64,000 nt of DNA, from positions 10,901,725 to 10,965,724 of the forward strand of contig OZ022260.1 of assembly GCA_963978905.1 (NCBI GenBank), written 5' to 3'. Source of the stretch: Trichostrongylus colubriformis (lineage: Eukaryota > Nematoda > Chromadorea > Rhabditida > Trichostrongylidae). How positions within the stretch are numbered: position 1 is the stretch's first letter; the number at the start of each line of letters is the position of its first letter. Positions 54,635 to 64,000 of the stretch are shown piece after piece. A program made the position numbers and the translations under genes. Below the pieces are notes generated by a model that saw nothing but the letters and a program-made list of their open reading frames with translations, ran no database searches and was not told the origin of the DNA.

Positions 54635-55504
54635 GTGATAGGAAGAGTATGTGGATATGGAAGGGTGGTGGCGGCTCAGCTGGAGGCTTTACGTTGTTAG
54701 CCTCAGAGAAAATAGTAACTCTTCGGTCACAATCGCTCCTTCGCAGAGTCCATCCACCTTCATTCTTCATTGTCTTCGATTAGAAGCCTTCATTGAAAAC
54801 GCCCATCATCCACTCGCGCTTGGACGGAATTTGATTCATAGACTAGGCACTTCTTGCATTTGTTGCCAAAGGCTGTAATATCACCAGTACGGTCCGAGGA
54901 TCGCCTATTGACTACTAGCAGGCATTTTTGGTGGTTTCTGGTTTCTGGTGAAAGGTTTTTTGTTCATAAATTTCTCTTGAAACCAGTGGGCCGAACACGC
55001 ATACAAACTCTTATAATTTCGAGTAAAGTTTGAAATCATGGCGCATTCTGAAGGTGTTGGTGGACACCGACTGCATAAATCTTGTATATGTATATTACCT
55101 TAATGATTTTTTTACTTGTGTCGTTTGTTTTATATGAAGAACTTGATACGACATAAGAATGTTGGCAATACGTAATTATTATTTCACAGCGTTTTCAATT
55201 TTCCTCAATGGCACTGGTACACAATCCTGAAAATAATAGTTGACGATACATGTGAATGTTAGTTAAAATTCTGCGATATCTCTTTGAAAGTCGAGAAGGC
55301 TCCTATTGTGAAAAGGGGCGGAGCGCTCTCGACGTTAAGAGTGCATGCCCCGCCTCTTTATAATATCAAGGCCGCATTTACGGAAATTAGATTGATTTAT
55401 TAAATAGTACCTATTTAATAGTCTCCTGATATGATTGTAAATGTGAACGAATGTAATAAAGTTCTGTGCTCCCTGTTGCGTTCGTTATATTCGGAGTGAT
55501 ATGC

Positions 55505-55870
55505 TACATCCCCCTTCTTTTTAAAGACAACATTAAGAGTAATGTGGTCACTGAGAAATCCCTGAAAGAAGTTACTTACATGGAAACTATGAGCCTAAGA
55601 AGGCTATCTGTGGCGAAATCCCGGTGAGAAAGTGCGCCTCCGAGCTGTAGAAACGGCGCAACGGATAAGAGCTGACGCCTTTGGATGATCGACCCCGCCT
55701 CCAAGTGACGTGATACCTGGTTGGCTACAATGAGAGCGGCTAAGGATATGCGGTGAGATCGAAGGTATTGCAGCTCACTTTCCCAGTTTCAGCCTGAAGC
55801 TCACTCCAGAAAAAAGATGCTGTCGTATCTCTAAACACTTCCTTGTGTTTACTTGGCAACATGCCAATGG
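55505..55870 (+). repeat. dispersed repeat family L, long copy
   Basis: CCCCCTTCTTTTTAAAGACAAC, AAGAGTAATGTGGTCACTGAG, GATCGAAGGTATTGCAGCTCAC and GCCTGAAGCTCACTCCAG are in the same order as at 34070-34400. A second start of the unit (CCCCTAATGCTGTCTTTAAACC) follows at 56047. Confidence 0.65.
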
Positions 55871-56955
55871 AAAACTAGTCCGGACTACCCGCCTCTTGGC
55901 GGAAAGGTCGTCCGCGTTGAGGATCAACGAGAGAAGGGGATCCTATTTCTCGGGTTTTTTTGCGATTTCCATCCGTTTTTTCTCCTTTGTGCTGTTACTA
56001 GGCATCTCAAATTTCTGATTCACTACTTATACTTTTCGTGAATTTCCCCTAATGCTGTCTTTAAACCTGGAGCCTACGTCAACGATTACAACAAACGCGT
56101 GTCGTTCGAAATCGTTCCTCCCCCATGACGATCCACCGCTCATCGATAATGCTTTGATAGGCCACTTCAAACATTCCTCTGTGGTTCACGTGCTTAGAAA
56201 GGTGGTGGTCATCTGTTTCCCTTGTTATCACTACTTATCACTTGCTTGAACCATCTAACATTCTGCATTCATCTTACCAATGACTACAGTATACTCCTAG
56301 GCTACACTAGTCGCTACAAAAATTGCGATGTTTTTTACCATATTCACTGTTGGGGCTTTGCAGTAAGTCCTGCCCTTGTACGAGGAGAAGTGGTAGATTA
56401 TTTATGAAGGGATTCTTCCAAGAGCTTGCGTGCGTCTAACTTGTGGATGTGAATAAAAGAGGCGGGAACAATACCCACTTTTTCGTGCAAAGACGAAACG
56501 AGATTGACTAACTTGGTCTGTCAGGAATAATTTCCACAGTCTGCGTGAAGAAGAAATGAGAACGATCGGCTCGTTCTGCTGCGCAATCTCGACGCTCCTG
56601 CTTACTCGATTTGGCGGAATGGCATAGCTGTCGCACGAAGATCGAGCGAAAGAAGATGTTCTCATGCACGATGAGGGAACAGACTAATAGTTGGAATGAT
56701 ACCCAAAAATCAATTTTTCAGTTATCAGCTGGGCATAGAATGCTTTGTCGATCCCTTAGCAATGGAATAAAAGAAAAACGTGCGCTCGGGAGTGACGAAC
56801 GACACAGGACAAATTGCGCTGAAAATTATCGATACAGTTTGGAAGTGGACCTGTCCTTCTTTTTGTGCTTCGAGAAGCTGAAACTGCATGTAGCTAATCG
56901 CTTAAAAGCTCATTTGGATTTATACACACCCGACAGAAGGAACCAATCAGCCATC

Positions 56956-59900
56956 ATGATTCACCTTCTTATGGTAAGTATACTGTGTAGATTGTGTAGA
57001 TTCTTCTGTGTAGATCCTTGCTACCATTCTAGCCTCAGTTTCACATTCGTGCGTCTTGCTGCGGCTTGCACCGCTCCTCCGAGCGCCTCTTGGTCAGCAC
57101 CCATCAGCTGTGGCTCTGTGAAGGGGTCGCCTCTGCCAGTCGAGGCTATGCCTTCATTCTCGGAGAAATGGCACAGAGCCACCTATACGACGTACCTCGC
57201 ATAGGAGGCTTTGTGCCGTTTCATCGAGAAGATCCTGGTACTTGTGGACAGGAGTCCATACCTAAGGGGAACTGCGAGCATACGGCAGAGAAAGCAGTTT
57301 GGTCGCAAAAAAATTCGTAGGAAGATGGCAGCCCACTGAGCCGAATGGTGGGGAACAGAGAACCGGAACCAGGCTCAGATCTCTGTCGAGAACTTCTCAA
57401 CTAGGAAGTCGAATTCCATACACTGGGAGGGGCTCGTAGTCGAATTGTTAGAAGTAAGCAGTAATCACTTTTGAATTTTTAACTCGAAGAGTATGAATTG
57501 CCAAAGGAATGGGCTGCTCCATGAAATACACGGAATTCAAAAGAAGTTAAACATTTGATTACATGTGTGCAGAGTGTGTGCCATTAGGACAGAAAATTTG
57601 CGTTTGACGCCCAACGAAATGGTGAGAGGTCGGTGCGGCATATAGTTGAGTCCCGAAGCGATTACCCCTTGAGTGAGGCATAGAGCATCATTTGAGAACC
57701 CATTCAAAAGGGCGCGCCTAGCTCGCACCGCGTCGCATGCCGGACGCCGCAACGCGAATTTTCTGTTTTAATGACTAACCCTGTATTTAAATAGCAAGGA
57801 TCTCATCTAGATGGCACTCGGTATTCATCCTTGTTTATATTTATATGGAGAACAGTGGTAAAAAATTCATCCATTAAGAATAAGGTAGGATAGTTGTAGG
57901 GTCATATAAAAGTCGGCTGACGTCTACGCACAGAACCCACCCAAACATAACCGCATTGCGTTTGGCATTCTTCCTGCCGAGTGTCACTTAATATTTCATT
58001 GGAATGACTTTCAGGTTTTGCTGCTCATTCATGGAGCAATCGCGCAGAGTGAGTTTTTTTTTCGTAGAGCTTAGCCAGAACTGTCGAAAAAAAAAACGGG
58101 TGAACTATTCCCGTGATGTGAGAGAATTTTTGTTGGGTTTTTAGTGGACACTATTCGGGGCAATTTTTGACGTCACAGGGCACCCAAAGACCTCATTCCC
58201 CCGGCTTTATCTTTCGGGTGCCACTTTGATAGTATACTAGTACCCTGAAAAGTACTAATACATATTTTTAAAATTCGGACAGGTAACATCACAGAAGATA
58301 TACGCTCGAAGATCATCGACATGCATAATTATCGGAGGTGAGTTTTTACATTTTTAATGGAGCCTATAATTTTCATATGTGTAGCTCAAAATCGGTAAAA
58401 AAATCAGAGATTAACAGTAAATCATTTTCACACACAACTGGACTTTTTCATTCATCGTTTAGCACCATCGTCCCTGGTGATGCAACAGACTGCTCGAATC
58501 ACTGGGGGACCAAGTTGACAGCGCATACCATGAAGCTGTACGGGAGGCTAATTTATTCAAGGCTGGGGGAAGTTATCCTATTCCCATGGACCAGTTTGCG
58601 TTCATGCCTCGACAATGCGAAACGTACGTCATTCGCGGAGAAGTATCGAGAAAAGCGTCGACCACGCTATCCGGCATTCCGCAACCTCGAAAAAGTCTTC
58701 AACTGTTTCCCAAGGCCGTACTCTTAAATGCGCCCTAAGAACTACTGAAAAGGATGATTGCTGTTATAAGGGATACTTACGAAGGAGCTAAGGCGCTATC
58801 GAATGTACGCTGTCGAATGAAGTAGATATTACGGTACAGAAGCGTCGAAGGTCGCTATTAAGCCTGTTCCTCCTCCTCGTCACTCTAGATGTGATGGGTG
58901 AAGACCTGATTGAGGCACCACCAAAGACCATTCTGTAAGCGGACGATATAGGTCTAGTACACTAGAGAAGAACCCCATGCAAAAGTGCAGAAATGGCAGG
59001 ACAGACTGGCAGATAATGGACTCCAACTGAACGTCAAGAAAACCAAGTTTATAAGTTCCAAAGATGCCCAGAACCGATGGTGTACAGCCATGGGAAGACA
59101 ATCGAAAGGGTAAATGACATCCGGTACCTCAGTAGTGATCTAGCGGCTGATAGTACGGTGAACCAGGCAGTGAAGGCGTGAATAAAGGCGGGTAAGATCA
59201 AAGGTACACATCGCGATAAATTGTGAGAGTTATCGCGCACGTAATAGGATGTGGAGGCCCTGGTTCACTCACCAGTGGATGAAAATGGATCAGAACCCTT
59301 CACAACTACCAAAAATAAAGCTTCCTGCCCTCAGTCCTCGTACGAGTATGGGAGATTGGAAGTGAGTTTTTGCTCGATGATCTCGCACAAAATGCTACGA
59401 TATCACCTGTTCTTCCCTGCTGAAGTTGTCTTTACTATTAGAATTGCTGCCTTATCTTGTCTTATCACAAATTTCCTTCTCCACGTAGGAGCCACGTGGA
59501 AAATTTGATCGTCCAAGGCCAGGTGTGATTCGGCTCTGAGGGCGCGGCTTGGCTCGGGTAGAGCGCGCCTGTCGCCGCGAGGATGCATATCCAGCCGCAA
59601 CGAGGTTGCAGCCTGAGAACCTACTAAGGACTTACTTGCCCCAAGGAAGTAAGCCACTAATGTGATTATCGCCTGGTGTGCCTTAACTGGAGGAAGTCCA
59701 ACTGGAGGGAAGGTAAAGTGCGAGCGGTGTCCAGATGCCCAATGCCATACAGGAGCGAATGTTGGCCTGAAGCAAAGGTAAATGAAAGACAACTGAAGGC
59801 GCCTGAAATGATAGTGTTGAGATGGCATGCGGCTGCAATCGATTAGACAAGGTCAGGAGCGAGTACATGAGAACGCAAATGCGGACGGATCGTGTTCAGC

Positions 59901-61649
59901 CGAACTTGAGGGAGGAGCAGCTGCTATGGTATGGACACGTGCTGAGAAGACCAGAGAATCACCACACAAGTAATGCACTACAGTTTGGGTGCAAGGGGAA
60001 CGACCACGTGGAGCTTTGAAGAAGTGGTAGACGGATGTCATCAAGCGTAATTTCATTGATATGGAAACAACGGCGTAGGACCCCTCTGATAGAAACAAGT
60101 GGCGACTCTGACTGGAGCAGCGGACTCTGCGACGGCGCGGGACTAGCTCTAAGGAGAGGAAAAAGATAGTTATTGAGGGTAGAATTGATGGAGTTACGTG
60201 CAAAAGAGAAAAATCACAGACCTGTTTTCCAATCAAGCCATGCACAGTCGAGCCGTTTCAGGTCGAGACTTGCACGAGGACTAGTGAGGAATGGTCCTAC
60301 AGGAAGAAATCTTCCTAGGTCATCAAATATGTATAGAATGGTAAGCACTTCATGTTTTAAGATGTAATACACTTTTTGAAGAAACGTGTAATTTTCCCAC
60401 ATTTAAGTTGTATCTGCTAATTGCTTTGAAAAACAATCCAGTAACCTAGCTGCAGTCGCGCTCGATTGTGAAAGGTGTTGGTGTACGGTCGTAGTTTGAC
60501 ATATTTTACAGAGCTATGACAGAGCGCTTGAGAACGATGCTCAGATATTAGCAAATCAGTGCCCAACCACAGGCGCCAATGCTACCATTCTTGGCGCTGT
60601 GGGCGAAAATTTTGCGACCATTCCATCCACTACTCTGACATATCGCGAAGCCGTAATTCAGGTAAGATTTGTTCATTCAATCCCTTTCCGAGTCTCAAAA
60701 CGTTCTGTGATACTGCATATAACACATTAAATAATATATTTTCAGGCCGTGAGAACATTTTGGCGTGAGATAAAAGCGACCAGCATGAACCGTAGAGCAA
60801 GATTCACTCTTCCTCTGAAGAACAAGATCAATGCACCAATAAGGTTCTCTCAGGTAAGTTTAAAAATTGACTGAGGTGAATGTGCTAAACATGTGGCAAA
60901 GTGAAACATTATCGTATCACATAAGTTGAAAATACGGTGGAGGCAAAACTAAAAATTACGCCAAAAATTTTTACATGTAAATTGTATGTGTCACAACAGA
61001 ATTACGATGGCTTTCAAAATAATCAAGCGCTATCAACATTGAAATTTTTACAAATAGTGAAGGTTAAAAGCAATAAGTAAAAAACATTTCACGAACAATG
61101 GTGGAAACTAATTCATGGCGAACACTTCGTTCCTAGTAGACGGATCACGTTCAGTTTTCAGTTCCGAAATTCGATATTTCAGATGGCATGGGCGTCAACC
61201 TATAGAGTTGGTTGTGGTGCTATGATATGCCCGCAGAATAACAATACCGTCGTTGTATGCCGCTACGCACCACGGTATGGCATTCCCTTTCAATATCTTG
61301 TCCTTCGATCTGATGTCTGCGGTAAAGAAAGATCAACCACCTTGATGTGGCATTCTCCCGATAGTCGCGGACAAAAAGTTCACAGAAATATTCAAAGCGG
61401 GCGATTAGGTTTTCTCCACCGTGCATTCCACAATGCTTGTCTCTAGAAAGTAGTAAATGAATATCATATATGGTAACAACAACGACAACATCAGCATTGC
61501 CAGCCACTTCACGCTTTAACACATATGATTTCAGTGGCAACATCGTCAATTCACAGGTCTACAATAGGGGTCCAGCGTGCAATTTGTGTCGCTCCAGCTG
61601 TACTAATAGCTCCCTTCACAGGGGACTTTGTACAGCTCCAGCAATATAA
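56956..61649 (+). CDS. single-domain CAP (SCP/TAPS, ASP-like) secreted protein, 8 exons
   Basis: The product is a complete 216-aa secreted protein of the activation-associated/ASP family, abundant in strongylid nematodes. Exons are 56956-56973, 58015-58048, 58283-58337, 60262-60340, 60512-60661, 60746-60853, 61183-61274 and 61535-61649, and all phases close. A signal peptide (MIHLLMVLLLIHGAIAQ, exons 1-2) precedes the typical ASP start ITEDIRSKIIDMHNYRR. The CAP core has GENFA and FWREIK (acidic residues kept), RFSQMAWASTYRVGCG (CAP1) and VVCRYAPRGN (CAP2), and the tail has a Cys-rich CNLCRSSC...LCTAP hinge-like end. The His of the usual HFTQ motif is Arg here. Exon 1 is only 18 coding bases, so the start is the least certain part. 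AATAAA lies at 61691-61696. Intron 3 carries an RTE-type retrotransposon corpse. Confidence 0.9.
57585..57775. repeat. family M-related repeat in intron 1 of the CAP gene
   Basis: GTGTGCCATTAGGACAGAAAAT, TTTGACGCCCAACG, GTCCCGAAGCGATTACCCC and GCCGCAACGCGAATTTTCTGTTTTAATG resemble the outer parts of family M copies at 8126 and 37190. Confidence 0.45.
58445..60175 (+). pseudogene. RTE-type non-LTR retrotransposon reverse transcriptase, decayed
   Basis: Plus-strand frames match an RTE-like RT in order. LTAHTMKLYGRLIYSRLGEV is near 58515-58575, FRNLEKVF is near 58675-58700, an ADD is at 58939-58947 immediately after a TAA stop where the Tyr of YADD is expected, WQDRLADNGLQLNVKKTKFI is at 58994-59053, and a C-terminal NRLDKVRSEYMR..LLWYGHVLRRPENH is at 59837-59970. 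Many stops and frame changes separate these, so it is dead. It fills intron 3 of the CAP gene in the sense orientation. The 5' endonuclease part was not recognised. Confidence 0.85.
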
Positions 61650-61690
61650 TGTTATTATAAAATCTCAAAAATGATCTGTTGCTATATCGC

Positions 61691-61696
61691 AATAAA
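61691..61696 (+). terminator. polyadenylation signal of the CAP gene
   Basis: AATAAA lies 42 bp after the TAA at 61647-61649. Confidence 0.7.
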
Positions 61697-61699
61697 TAT

Positions 61700-62955
61700 T
61701 GTGGTACTGGCAGATAATACATTTCTATTTCAACACAAATATCGTCATGGCCATTGCACAAAGACTTCATGAAACAAAACGCAAATAAAGATCGAATTTT
61801 ATCCTCTAGTGTATATTCTCAGTCGGACAAGGGAATCAAAATAATTTAGCAAACGCCGCTCAGCTTACACACCCTTCCAATATAAGCACTGCCCTCATTG
61901 CTTACCCGTTAAGGGAACGCTTCTCAACTTTCGAGCTGGTTTCTGAATCTGGCTCTTCCCTAGACCTATAAGGTCGCTCCATGAGTTTGAACACCTCACA
62001 TTTGTTCATTTATTCAATGCAGGAATAAAAAATTTGTTCATTGTTCAAAGAAAAACCCGTGTAACTTCGTTCGCAAAGTCGTTCCACAAATTTGGAGAGC
62101 CGCTTTGAGTACAGCTTCTAAAGGTGCACGCAGCGATTGTGTACCTCATTGAGAGTGGCCAGGCCACCTATTGACTTCCCTTGTTAGCACTAGATGGCCT
62201 CATCTGAAAATTGTGAACATGCGGAAGGTCTTGTAAAAGTTGCTGAACACCTCCAACAAACCTGGAACAATCCTGAAAAATTACATGAATAATGCTCAGC
62301 CTCAAAACAATAGAGTCAATAACCACAGTAATCTGGCCATGGGCTGAAGCTTTCGTCTCGGATGATGTCGAATTGGTGTCTCGATGCTTTCCTGCGTTTT
62401 TCGATAACACAGCATCCCTGGCACAATTTTGGATTAGTGGGAATCGGCGAAAACCAGCAGCTAACAAAAATCGAATTGATTTTCATTTCGAAATGCCAAC
62501 GGAGCTTTCGCTGAAGCTTTCTGCAAAAAATGGTTGCCGTTTGCCAAAATTAATAAAGTATGGAAAAAGTTCCATCGCCAAAATTAATAAAGTATGGAAA
62601 AAGTTCCATTCCACGCTGAAGCGTGGACGTGCATCCCATAAAAGGTGGTCGGACTATTACTAAAACGGTTCACTTAGAGCAGGAAACTCGACTATGGCAT
62701 CTATTTTAACGGTAGGTGTGCCCTTTTTACCATCTTAAGTTATTCTTTTTGGGTGACTCATTTTGAAGCTGTCTCCCACACCAAGAAGTGCCCATTAATT
62801 TTCGAAAAATAATCTTGTTATTCATATTGATATATCGACACATGTTTGATACCTGGGAACTTGAGCTTGAAACAGCGAATCTTATCGCGATGTCGTTACA
62901 AGTCTTCCTCGCCGCAAATCTCACATTCACAGTCATTCATTCAGCGTCAGGTGTG
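61700..62955. other. intergenic, unassigned open frame
   Basis: An open frame at 62292-62663 (+, 123 codons) is unassigned. Inside it, AAATTAATAAAGTATGGAAAAAGTTCCAT is present twice in tandem (62548-62608, 32-bp period), which argues against a conserved protein. Confidence 0.35.
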
Positions 62956-62958
62956 AGT

Positions 62959-63393
62959 CACTTAAAGGAATCGTCCACGGAAAATGAGTTTTTGTGTTAT
63001 CCATATATTTATGTTTTGCCTAATGTTGGCCTCATGCAAAATTTCACGCGAAAAAATGTGAATCTGGCTGACATACAGCACCACAAAGTGCGGTCCCAGT
63101 GGGCGGTGCCTCCGTGTAAAAGCCTTGTACCGCGTCCGCCGTGGTCGGAGACGCATTGTAGGAACAGGAGGTTACGTAAACAGTCCCACTCTCCGTTCCC
63201 AACGGCGGCGGAAGACGGGACGAGGCTTTTACACGGAGGCCCCGCCCACTGGGACCGCACTTTGTGGTGCTGTATCTCAGCCAGATTCACATTTTTCCGC
63301 GTGAAATTTTGCATGAGGCCAACATTAGGCAAATACAAAATAAATATATGGGTAACACAAAAACTCATTTTCCGTGGACGATTCCTTTAAGTG
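62959..63393. mobile_element. family F foldback element, complete
   Basis: CACTTAAAGGAATCGTCCACGG and the inverse CCGTGGACGATTCCTTTAAGTG close a 435-bp element with arms of about 195 bp and a central GC-rich block CGTCCGCCGTGGTCGGAGACGC. It is nearly identical in design to 38789-39226. It encodes no transposase. Confidence 0.85.
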
Positions 63394-64000
63394 GGCGCGG
63401 CTTCGCTGTCAAGCAGGAAAAACGCCGTGAAACCGTATCGTGAAGCTGCAACAACAGTGCGGGTTCACAACGCTGCCTGTCCCTATACTGCACTTGGCTC
63501 TCTACATGAGATAATACGTCACCCAGCGTGGTGACCAAAAGCGCTATTGTTTACTGTTCTTGTTGGCATGACATTTCTTTTCAGCGTTGATAAAGGTTCA
63601 CACAGGCGTCAACCCGAAACGATTCGGGAAGGTCAGCATCTGTGCTAACGAACGGCCTGATGTCAGCGCTTCTACTCACAGTAGTCGAATGCAGGGGGGG
63701 GGGGGGGAGGGATGTTCTGACGTTCGGTAGGGCGGATTACGTCGGCTCTGTGTAAGTGGTACACAGTTGTATGCGTAGCACATTGATGTATCCATTAGGC
63801 ACCGTTTTTTAGCAGGAGATTTTTGAGAAAAAAACATGCGGACAGTCTTGTAAAAAGCTTACCGGACATCTCCCAAAAAGTAGCTTGCAGAGTTCTGAAG
63901 TAATTTTGAGAATGCTGAGTCAATGGCAAAAGTTTTGGCCTTGTATGCTTTTCCCCATAGTTCGGCGTTCATATAACAAAACTCGCATTTTAGACTGCGG
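63394..64000. other. no recognised feature
   Basis: A G run lies at about 63694-63707. No gene or repeat family was recognised. Confidence 0.4.

Noticed and set aside
56611..57204. 197-codon plus-strand open frame overlapping CAP exon 1
   Set aside because: It reads through the CAP gene's 18-bp first exon and its donor site in the same frame, and the rest shows no domain or conserved pattern. It is best explained as chance read-through.
58463..58727. alternative fourth exon of the CAP gene starting after TTTAG at 58462
   Set aside because: The phase fits and the first residues (STIVPGD) look plausible, but the following sequence is RTE reverse transcriptase. The exon at 60262 gives the typical ASP continuation instead.
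59403..59828. 141-codon minus-strand open frame
   Set aside because: It lies antisense to the decayed RTE reverse transcriptase and has no recognisable protein pattern.
62788..63390. 200-codon plus-strand open frame
   Set aside because: It consists mostly of the two inverted arms of family F read through; the same peptide appears twice because the arms are palindromic.
1..64000. CRISPR arrays, bacterial operons or prophage
   Set aside because: Genes are intron-split with nematode-type structure. The tandem repeats at 4199, 5225 and 29357 have units of over 100 bp without spacer-repeat organisation.

Overview
The window is nuclear DNA of a parasitic-type clade V (strongylid, probably hookworm-like) nematode. 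The evidence is spliced genes with GT-AG introns, splice-acceptor signals placed just upstream of start codons (the arrangement expected for spliced-leader trans-splicing), a single-domain SCP/TAPS (ASP-like) secreted protein, and a high density of nematode-type transposons. All intron-exon models below were built by hand, and reading frame and intron phase close in every case.

Layout. At 1-1925 lies the 3' part of a Penelope-like retroelement (reverse transcriptase plus GIY-YIG nuclease) followed by a hammerhead-ribozyme-like motif. At 1926-9150 there are repeats and no recognised gene. At 9156-15030 is a complete five-exon intracellular fatty-acid-binding protein. At 15031-21940 there are mariner debris and foldback elements. 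At 21944-25869 and 31481-39390 are two complete nine-exon paralogues of a TMEM144-type multispan membrane protein. They form a tandem duplication with identical intron positions and phases. At 39821-41085 is a mariner with intact ends but a frameshifted transposase. At 42405-44835 is a complete eight-exon 26S proteasome lid subunit RPN12/PSMD8. At 48047-54054 is a ten-exon 3' portion of a secreted-type protein with two MAM-like domains; its first exon was not found. At 56956-61649 is a complete eight-exon CAP-domain (ASP-like) secreted protein with an RTE-type retrotransposon corpse in its third intron.

All six recognised host genes are on the plus strand. They are separated by 3 to 7 kb, so they do not look like one operon. 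Their functions (lipid binding, membrane transport, proteasome, extracellular proteins) do not form one pathway. The TMEM144 pair is the only clear functional cluster.

The rest of the DNA is dominated by small non-autonomous elements. Several are nested, so the interrupted copy can be compared with an uninterrupted copy elsewhere in the window. This gives direct evidence for a TTA-target MITE family and a TA-target CAGT-ended family. The most unusual observations are the hammerhead-like motifs associated with the Penelope element and with a 147-bp inverted-repeat pair at 10635-10990, a 125-bp nearly perfect GC-rich hairpin made of repeated CACGCGCGTG palindromes, and a CAP protein lacking the usual cavity histidines.
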